DNA from: Mesostigma viride
Lineage: Eukaryota; Streptophyta; Mesostigmatophyceae; Mesostigmatales; Mesostigmataceae
DNA length: 64,000 bases
Assembly: GCA_009746045.1 (NCBI GenBank)
Contig: RPFO01000253.1
Span: 62,001 to 126,000 of the forward strand
Direction of reading: 5' to 3'
Shown here in pieces: positions 46,203 to 56,300 of this stretch. The position numbers were made by a program, and so were the translations under genes. Position 1 is the stretch's first letter; every line of letters begins with the position of its first letter. The notes under the pieces were generated by a model, which had not been told where the DNA came from, made no database searches, and saw nothing but the letters and a program-made list of their open reading frames with translations.

Positions 46203-49021
46203 ATGGAGGTTAAATTATACACCGACAGAGCTGAGCGAGAAAAATATGAGAGCTTGGCGGATTTGTTCGCGATTATCAAAACTACAGAAAAGCTGGAGCG
46301 AGCGTACGTCAGAGACGCAATTACTCCCCAGCAGTACGAGCCGGCCTGCTACGACCTTATTGCAAAGGCAGGTGTTCGCCCCCTTTGCTCTTCCCGCATA
46401 CCACCGCCACCTCGCTTCTCCTTGCCCCCCCGCCCCGGCGACAGCTTAAACCAGAAAAGCTGACACCCATCTGCACGGCCTTGCCCAACCTACCCCTTTG
46501 CCTGCTCTCCATGCACATGCACACTTCAAAATATTCACATCAAACTACGTCACCTTGCCCACGCTACTCCACTAGCCTGCGCTTGCCCTCATGTTCTCTT
46601 TGTTCCCACGCACCAGCAGCAGCCCGCCCAAGGTGTAATGCAGGCAGTCATCGACACAAGTATTCAACGTTGCGCCCTCCCCCCCCCCCCTTGCCTCCTC
46701 TCCATGCACACTTAACAGTTCGAATCACTAAAACAGAGGGTCAAAACTCCACCATCTTGCCCACCCTTCTCGCCCTTTTTTATCTTTTTATCCCACCCAT
46801 CGGCAAATTTCCAAGACACTGAGCATGCGCTCGATTACACAACAAGATGACATCAACATTTTCCTAATCCAACCCCGTAGATTGCCCCCCCCCCCCCTGC
46901 CCCCCCCCCCAACGCCCCCCACCCCCGTTTTGCCTTCTCTCCAACCTCATGCAACAGTACAAGACGATTGCCCCACTTGCCTCCTCCCTTGCCTCCCCTT
47001 CCCTTATGTTCCCTTCGACCCTATGGCCCGCGACGTTTTAACAGCTCAAGCAGTCGCTAGACACCTATACATGATGCTGCCCGCCCCCCATCCACCACAT
47101 GCCTTTTTTCCATGCACGTCCATTATTCAATACGCTAAAACAGACGCTCTCCTCCCCTTTTCCCCTTATCGCTCTGCCTCTCCTGCCGTTATGTCCCCTT
47201 CGACTCTACCACATGTGACAGTTCGATACACTGAAACAGACGATTAGTTACACAGTTACATGATCTTGACCCCTCAGCCCCCCCCCCCCCCCTGGCATCC
47301 TCTCCATACAGGGCCAACAGTTCAGAAAGCTAACGTGCATGCTTACTCCAATTCAACCACCTTTCCCATCCTACCTGGCTACCCCCTTGCCTCCCCTGCC
47401 CCTTGTGTTGCTACCCTCTTCCTCCCCTGCCCGTTGTGTTCCGCTGGGTGACAGTTCAAGACGCTGAAGCAGACACTCAACTACACAACGGACGACGTTC
47501 AGCACTTCATGTCTGAGTACAACATGCGGTGCCCCGCCGCCGCCAACCGGCTGCTGGTCTCCACCGTGCCCGCCACGCTGGAGCATGCGAGGCCCAGGCC
47601 GGCGGACGCCACCGCGCTCAACGTGGCCGAGGCCGTGCAGGTGGGTGCCGGCATCCGTCACGCAGGTGGCTGGATTGTGGACTTGCAGCGTGCATTTGGC
47701 GCATTGTGATGGCGCTGGATGGCGGTGTCCCCCTCTTGTTGGCATCCGCCACGCAGGCATGCGGGCCGTGTGCTTGTGTGAAACAGGTCGTCTGCTTGTG
47801 TGAATTGGGTTGTGTGCTTTTGTGAAACAGCCAAACAGGAAATACGTTACTTGGGTATGAAGCGTCCACGGGGGTCCAGGGTGGTGGCACTGCGGGGCGT
47901 TTACCGCGTGCTTCACCTCGGCACGTGCATGGTTTCATTCCTAGTTAGAGATACATTGTAGTTGGATTAGAACATTTATATTAGAACAGTTATATTAGAA
48001 CAGTCGGGGACCTTGACACCTGTGGCTGCGCGTTGTCGGACGCTCTGTGACTTTGCAACGATGTTCTCCGCCTATGCATGGTGCTCCTGGGGTAGGGTGC
48101 GGGGTGGCCAGAGTATGTTGTTTCCTGGATGAATTCGGGGGGGGGGGCAGGGGGGCTGAGTGGTGGGCTGGGGGGGGGGGGTGGATGCATTTTCTCTAAT
48201 GGAGAGTGGGAGGGGTGCTGATGTTATGGACTTTTGGGGGGGCGCGTAAACACAAGGGGGTGCGGGTATGGGCGAATGGGGTATGGGTGTTGTTGGGGGC
48301 GTGCCTTCTTGTCAGATTCCCCCTTCCCTCACGCTATCATTCATACATCCCAGTGCCAGGGCCATTTTGTTTCTTATTCGGTACGTACCGGGCCCGATCC
48401 GCCTACACAATTCAATGTGTCCCCTGCCCCATGCACCGTGTCGCAGATGTGCCCTTTCATTTGGCCTCGCTGCAGCACTTCATCATTGGCCACAATCCGC
48501 GGGCCGGCTTTATGCTCGCATTTCCCCGCAACGCCTTGTGCATACCGTCACCCCTTCCCCTTTCTTGCAGCACTTAATCACTGCACTTGCTGACCCGTTT
48601 GTTTGCTTGCACTCCCTTCCCACTTTTGGCCCACTTGCAGCAGTTTATTACTACGATGGATCGCCCATTTGCTGCCCTGTCTTATCCTGGCATCCACCCC
48701 TCACTGTCTCGTGTATACCCCTCCCTCTTTGGCCGCTTGCAGCATTTCATCACCGCGATGGACAACCTGCGCTTGAACATGGTGGCGGTGGACCAGGTGT
48801 ACCCGCTGCTCAACGATCTGCTCCAGTCGCTCTATAAGGTTCCGCAGCTGCCACCCAATTTTGAGGGGCGGGAAAAAGTCAAGGGGTGGATCGCCACACT
48901 TAGCAACATGCGGGCCAGCGACGAGCTGACAGAGAGCCAAGTGAGGGAGATGCTGTTCAACCTGGATAACGCGTATAACGCGTTCATGTCAGCACTGAAC
49001 CTGCCCACGGCGGCGCACTGA
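46203..49021 (+). CDS. VPS28: VPS28, ESCRT-I subunit
   Basis: Three exons, 46,203-46,367, 47,455-47,640 and 48,743-49,021, give 209 aa, the usual family length. The protein is a core subunit of ESCRT-I, which sorts ubiquitinated cargo into multivesicular endosomes. The N-terminal half shows EVKLYTDRAEREKYESLADL and FAIIKTTEKLERAYV (residues 2-36); residues about 120-209 form the C-terminal four-helix domain that binds ESCRT-II, with LNMVAVDQVYPLLNDL and ASDELTESQVREMLFNLDNA, typical of plant and algal VPS28. Intron 1 seems to use a rare GC donor (AAAG|GCAGGT): with it the join reads LIAK|FKTL, as in plant VPS28. A GT donor five bases further (GCAGGT|GTTCGC) would add Ala-Gly. Both introns (1,087 and 1,102 bp) contain decayed copies of the following exon's start. 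Confidence 0.96.
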
Positions 49022-50365
49022 TCTCGTTCACCAAATGAGGGGCCTGGGGGGAAACTGGGTGGGGAAGGGACGGAAAGGAGTCAGTGAGGGTCATTATTCC
49101 AACCAGGACATGAAAGGAAATCAGTGCGGGCGATCGACGTACAGAGAGGATACTGCTCGCGGAGCGCGCATGAGACTTAAACCAGTGCTCACAGGGCCTG
49201 GTTGTACATAATTCAGAACAAGAGGATACCTTCCAGTTCTGTAAAATCGGAATCCCGCCACCTGAGGGGCGTTTTTTTAGTAGAGACAACTTTTTTTATT
49301 ATAGACCACTTTGTTTGTTTCTCTGTAGTTAGAAGGGTCATCAAGCAGGTGATTTGGGGCCATGTAGTGGCAGACTAGGCTTGCCTTGGCACGTCACTTG
49401 AGGCTTCCATGTGTCATGGCCATGGGATGCTAGATCCATGCGCAGATGACTTTCTGGAGGATGACCTCAGGCTGCCAGGCTGGTCCCAGGGTTGAAGGGA
49501 GGCGCCTGGATACGTCCCCGGGACGTGCCCAGGACGAGGGGTGTAATGGCTGCATACTGATGACTGCGTGCTGAGGACCGAACATGGCAGCCCACATCGC
49601 AGGTTGCAAACTTTTCTCGAACTTCTGGTACAGATGGCTGGTCAAATTCATTTGCCCTTCCAAAAAGACAAGGCAACCAGGCCTAGACTGCAAATTCAAA
49701 CATGCAGTTGAGAATGTTCTCATAGAGAAAACATATATATATGGATCGAATTCAAGGTTCTGCATGCAAGTTTGGTTTTACTTCAGTAGTCCTTATGCAT
49801 GTCTTTACAGCGCGCCACACACAAAAGAGAATATGCACTGCCTTTCCTGGGGTACATTCTACAAGATCGATGTACAACTCAACTGCATGTGTAGTGTGTA
49901 CAATATATGCGCTTTGCAGACCATCAGTACGTACAGAGCTTGATTGTGCAGGTCCCGTTAGTAAGGGCATGTACCTGCATGTGTCACGACATGCGCTTAA
50001 TCCCGCTGTGGTTCCAAAACGCAAAAATCGCTTTGCAAACTAGCATGTAGTTCGAGACTTTATACGTTCTACTTGCGTGTACGGCGGGTGATGTATCTAC
50101 AAGGTATAGATTACAAGCCCAACAGGTGGGGCATGCATGGGCTTCAATCATGCAATGCACACAAGGCCCCTAACGCACCCATGACAATGACTGCATCAGC
50201 GCCGGTGAGTGTGCATGGAGGGCATCACCAGCTCAATAGGAACCATGGGCTGCATTTCAAGTCCTGGCCATTTGGGCCACCATCACAAACAAAATGAACG
50301 GGAGACGGATACCGGCAGCGCATGCCCGTCCGTAAAAGGTGGGATTTCCAACGTCCCGCATTGCT
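49022..50365. other. Convergent intergenic region
   Basis: Lies between the VPS28 stop and the stop of the minus-strand coiled-coil gene. A TGTAA poly(A) signal for VPS28 is likely at 49,240-49,244, and TTACA at about 50,115 could be the minus-strand counterpart. A 111-codon minus open frame at 49,765-49,430 has no recognisable features. Confidence 0.45.
49240..49244 (+). terminator. Probable TGTAA polyadenylation signal of VPS28
   Basis: TGTAA is the common green-algal poly(A) signal. This one lies about 220 nt after the VPS28 stop codon, a normal 3' UTR length. The site is inferred from motif and distance. Confidence 0.35.
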
Positions 50366-53300
50366 CTACACTCCAGCTTTATCTCCCTTTCCCACACCCT
50401 TGTGCGTCTTTCCCTCGGCCTTCCATACCTCCTCTGCCACCAACTCTTCCAGCTGCTTCTCGTCAGCCGTCTCTTCCAGCTGCCACGCCTCCCCTGGCGC
50501 CTGTACCTCCTGGCCCTGCCCCTGCCCCTGCCCCTGCACTGGCTCCTCCCCTGCCTCTCCTCCTTGCTGGACCCCTGCGTTCTCGCCATCCTGTGCGGTG
50601 CCCTGCTCTTGGGCCAGCTCCTGCCCCACCTCCCCTTGGCTGGCACCCACGTCCCCACCCTGCTCCTCCCCTCCCTGCTCCCCTCCCTGCTCCCCCCCTC
50701 CTTGAGACTCCTCGCCTTGCTGCTCCACCCCAACCTGTTCTTCGGCCGCCGATGCTTGCACCTGCTCTGCCACGCCTTCTGCTTGCGAGTCAAACGGCGC
50801 AGCGGCCTCCGATCCATCCTCCAACGGTGCTGCCTGCAATGCCTCCTCACCCTCGCCCGCCCCCTGCGGCTCACCCTGGCTGCCATCCTCGGGCACCTGT
50901 TGTTCCTGGGCGTCCGTGCCTGCGGTATCTGCCAGGGACATGCCCTCGGACAGGGCGGCCTGCTGGCCGGCATCTTCTGCAGGCACCGCCCCCGACGTCT
51001 GGATGGATGCAGACAAACGCGGGGGCAACGCACCCGTGAAACCATGCAAAACGAGCACTCAATCATTGACCTGTTTTTGAAGAGGGAGAGTGCAGTGACC
51101 ATTGTAACCCACCAGGCTAAATGGCATGGAAGAAAAGGAGTTATGAGACTGCAAGGTCACTCCCCTACAACAACAGGAGTGCGCAGCACAGGTAAGAAGC
51201 AAGGGCAGTTCATACCTGAAGTCACATCCACCGCGTGAGGCATAAAATATAGAACAATTCTGACTGAAGTTCACCTCATCGGTTGGGGCAGGCACTGGCA
51301 GCTCCTTCATAGTGCCCGTGGTCTCATCAAAATCGAGTGTCTGCGATGGCATGCAGACAAGAAGGCAGGGGGGGAGCAAGAACAGCGCCCTTTAGTGACG
51401 CAGCAGCGACGTGCAAATGTGAAACCAAACGGATAAGGCATAAGTGGATGACCAAAACAAAGCAAAAACTAAGCACATTGCACAGTGGGAACGAGGCTGA
51501 CTGTGGAAAACAGTACTCGACCGCGGATGTGGCAGCAAGCTGGCATGGCGATCCGAAGGCACCAAGCCAAAGGCACCAAGCCAAAGGCACCAAGCCAAAG
51601 GCACCAAGCAAAAGGCACCAAGCTAAGGGGATTTAAAGTGACTGATCCACAGGCACCGAGCAAAAGAGATACTCACCGGGAGCCGCGCCTTCTGCGCCGT
51701 GACCAGCGCCTGAGGAGGCGGAGCGTGGCCGGCGCGCCGTACCATACATGGGACGAGACAAGGCAGCCACCCACGATGTATTGAAGCAGTTACAACAAGG
51801 ATAGGCACAGGGAGGCAAGGCAACAGAAACACGTTGTCAGTGCTCACCGAATGGCCATGTTGCGGTGGCTACTAGCGCACCGGTGCCCTGAAGCTTCGCC
51901 ATACTTGCCTTTTGCACACGGTGGTGGAGACAACTGTTGCTGGACGTGAAAATTTGGTCCGTTTGTGTGCAGCGGTTTTTAGGCCGTCAAATTGTGACCG
52001 AACCAGACGTGGTCCACACCAGCAAGCATGCCTGCGGCTCCCCACGATAGCAATGGAAGGGAAACTGCTGGCTCCACCGCCAGCAAACCCAGCGATGCAG
52101 CAAGTGGCGTGGTGCAGGGTCGATGCCTGGTAGAGCCATGTTTACCTGCTCCATGGGTACTCTGCCGCAGTGTCTTACTTTTGAGATGGGGAATAATGGC
52201 GAACTGCGGCCAAGGGGATCCATGCCAGTGAGTGTACTAGCAGGCAGGGGCCAGTTACTACAGTAGCTATCATGCCAGTTACTACAGTAGCTATTGTGCC
52301 AGTTACTACAGTAGCTATCATGCCAGTTACTACAGTAGCTATCATGCCAGTTACTACAGTAGCTATCATGCCAGTTACTACAGTAGCTATCATGCCAGTT
52401 ACTACAGTAGCTATCATGCCAGTTACTACAGTAGCTATCGTGCCAGTTACTACAGTCGCTATCATGCCAGTTACTACAGTAGCTATCATGCCAGTTACTA
52501 CAGTAGCTATCGTGCCAGTTACTACAGTAGCTATCGTTCCAGTTACTACAGTAGCTATCATGCCAGTTACTACAGTAGCTATCGTGCCAGTTACTACAGT
52601 AGCTATCATGCCAGTTACTACAGTAGCTATTATGCCAGTTACTACAGTAGCTATCATGCCAGTTACTACAGTAGCTATCATGCCAGTTACTACAGTAGCT
52701 ATCGTTCCAGTCACTACAGTAGCTATCGTTCCAGTTACTACAGTAGCTATCATGCCAGTTACTACAGTAGCTATTATGCCAGTTACTACAGTAGCTATCA
52801 TGCCAGTTACTACAGTAGCTATCGTTCCAGTTACTACAGTAGCTATCGTTCCAGTTACTACAGTAGCTATCATGCCAGTTACTACAGTAGCTATTATGCC
52901 AGTTACTACAGTAGCTATCGTTCCAGTTACTACAGTAGCTATCGTTCCAGTCACTACAGTAGCTATCGTGCCAGTTACTACAGTAGCTATCATGCCAGTT
53001 ACTACAGTAGCTATCGTGCCAGTTACTACAGTAGCTATCATGCCAGTTACTACAGTAGCTATTATGCCAGTTACTACAGTAGCTATCATGCCAGTTACTA
53101 CAGTAGCTATCATGCCAGTTACTACAGTAGCTATCATGCCAGTTACTACAGTAGCTATCATGCCAGTTACTACAGTGGCTATCATGCCAGTTACTACAGT
53201 AGCTATCATGCCAGTTACTACAGTAGCTACTATGCCAGTTACTACAGTAGCTATCATGCCAGTTACTACAGTGGCTATCATGCCAGTTACTACAGTAGCT

Positions 53301-56300
53301 ATCATGCCAGTTACTACAGTAGCTATCATGCCAGTTACTACAGTAGCTATCGTGCCAGTTACTACAGTAGCTATCATGCCAGTTACTACAGTAGCTATCA
53401 TGCCAGTTACTACAGTAGCTATCATGCCAGTTACTACAGTAGCTATCATGCCAGTTACTACAGTAGCTATCATGCCAGTTACTACAGTAGCTATCATGCC
53501 AGTTACTACAGTAGCTATTATGCCAGTTACTACAGTAGCTATCATGCCAGTTACTACAGTAGCTATCATGCCAGTTACTACAGTAGCTATCGTTCCAGTT
53601 ACTACAGTAGCTATCATGCCAGTTACTACAGTAGCTATTATGCCAGTTACTACAGTAGCTATCATGCCAGTTACTACAGTAGCTATCGTGCCAGTTACTA
53701 CAGTAGCTACCATGCCAGTTACTACAGAAGCTATCATGCCAGTTACTACAGTAGCTATCGTGCCAGTTACTACAGTAGCTATCATGCCAGTTACTGCAGT
53801 AGCTATCATGCCAGTTACTACAGTAGCTATCGTGCCAGTCACTACAGTAGCTATAGTGCCAGTTACTACAGTAGCTATCATGCCAGTTACTACAGTAGCT
53901 ATCATGCCAGTTACTACAGTAGCTATCATGCCAGTTACTACAGTAGCTATCATGCCAATTACTACAGAAGCTATCATGCCAGTTACTACAGTAGCTATCG
54001 TGCCATTTACTACAGTAGCTATCGTTCCAGTTACTACAGTAGCTATCATGCCAGTTACTACAGTAGCTATCATGCCAGTTACTACAGTAGCTATCATGCC
54101 AGTTACTACAGTAGCTATTATGCCAGTTACTACAGTAGCTATCATGCCAGTTACTACAGTAGCTATTATGCCAGTTACTACAGTAGCTATCATGCCAGTT
54201 ACTATAGTAGCAGAGACTATGTGACGGCTGAAGCCGCACTGCACCATCTCCACAACGATGTAGAAGTCACGCCAGGACGAGCGGGCGAAAGATGCTCTCT
54301 TGGCAACACTACACAAGTAAAGTAAGGTTCACCATGCATGCTTCTAACTAGATGGCGGGAGGGATCAGCCTCTTCTCCTGACGGAAACGCATGCCTTAAT
54401 CCCACCGGCGGTGGACACGTCCGCAGCGCCCCACCTCAATCTTGGAGACACATGAAGCGTGGAACCTCGCTTCGGCCGCCTGCACGCGCGCCAGAATCTC
54501 TTTCTGCGCACACAGAAGACGACGAGTAGAGAACAGGCAAGGGCCCGGGACATGCGCATGCAATGGAAACAGCCGCATGCGAACCTAGTGAGAAACCACT
54601 TGAGCTCCTGTGCATGCGTCTGTGCATCAGACCGTTCACGCCAGCTCCCCAGCCATGCTGTTGCAGCGATGCATCCCCTGAGCATGCTGGCCGGCCACCA
54701 TGCATAGAGCGAGCAAGAAAAACCATGTGAAGCAGTCACGCGCTCTTGAGAAAAGAGGACTATGTGCATAACAGTACCCGCTTCCCCCTCCCGGCAGTAC
54801 CTGCCTTCCCGTCCCCTACCCACCAGGATGTATACACTTGCCTCAGCTCCCCCCCGCCTCCCCCACCCCCACCCGGGTCCTCCCCTCCTCCTACCTCTCC
54901 AAGCCTTCCCCCCCTCATCGCTACGTCGTTTCCGCTCTCCTGTAATGTCCTTGCTGAAGTTTCCCCAATACACCACCTGCATCGGCTTTGGCCCCCGATA
55001 CCTACCCTCCCTTCCCTAAGAACACCTCCTGCCCTCCTTTCACGTCTCTTGCCCTCTTTCCTCACCTCTTGCCCTCCGGTCACATCTCATTCACTAACGT
55101 ACCTCTCCTCGATCCGCGACAAGCTTCTTGCACATCTCCTCCATCCGCTTGGGCTTCCCCTTCTTGCACTCCTCCAGCTGCGATTGGACGCTCTCCATCT
55201 TGCTGTGCCACTTCTTGCTCTCAGCCTGAACCTTCTTCAACTCAGCCTTTGGGTTCGGGCACGCGCACGTGCCCCTGGTGAGGGGGGAAGGACAAAAGGC
55301 ACAGGGGCAGCGGGGCATATTCACGGCGCACTTCAGCATGCTGCACATTATAAGTTCTTGCTGAAGAGATATCCAACGGCTTGGGAGGGGTCACAGGCAA
55401 CTCAGAAGTCTGAACGGGAAGCTGATGAGGGGTATGCCACAGTATAGTCTTATGGGAATGTGTGAAGCGAAGTGCTGAAGGACCTGAGTAGCAAGTAGTG
55501 ACCCATTCGATGATGCCATCAACCGGGTGAATACTATCAACACATGCACATGGGGTCATCGTGCGCCCATCTCTTGCCCTCACGAAGGAGAGGCCACGAG
55601 ACACCACACGTGTGCCCCAGCAGCAAACCCACGTGTCGATAGAACTGAACAAGCCACTGAGCAAGAAACTATTGCATTACACTCTACAATACATATGAAC
55701 TACAAGGCACACACCCAACCCAACCCAACCCACATGTTGCACTCAAAGAGCTGCTGCCGTGTTGCACTCACACTCTATACTGTAGGACACACACACTCTA
55801 TACACCGCAGGACACACGGTTTACTATGCAGACTACTATGCACCCACATGTTGCACTCGTAGAGCTGCTTCTCCAGCACCGCCACCGCATTGGCCTTGTT
55901 GGCCACGTCGCGCTCGTGAGTCACCTTCTGCAGGTTGTGCAGGCGGACCTGCTCGTCCAGGCTGTTCTTGAGGCTCTGCACACGGTCCCGCAGGCTGTGC
56001 AGCTCACGGTCCAGCTGCTCCTCCCATTTGAGATCCCAGGCCTCCCTGCGGGCAGGAGTCGGGGAAAAGTTGAAAACATGAGCCATGGGAACATGATGGA
56101 CCACATAACTGAAAATCTTATGGAAAGTAGGGGTAAAAAATGACATACAGATGCAACAGCACATCAAGATCGACAAAAATGTGGGACAGTGAACGAGACG
56201 TCACAAACGTAAGAGGTAAGCACTGTGAAGGATGTGTCAAGGGCAATGAAGGCATCAGATGCGCATGGCCGCATGGCGGCAGGGCGGCAGGGCGGCAGGG

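Noticed and set aside
52175-54316. Proteins of 650-750 residues encoded by the 24-bp repeat on either strand
   Set aside because: Open frames are forced by the eight-codon period; the region is best explained as an intron, with exons matching in phase on both sides.
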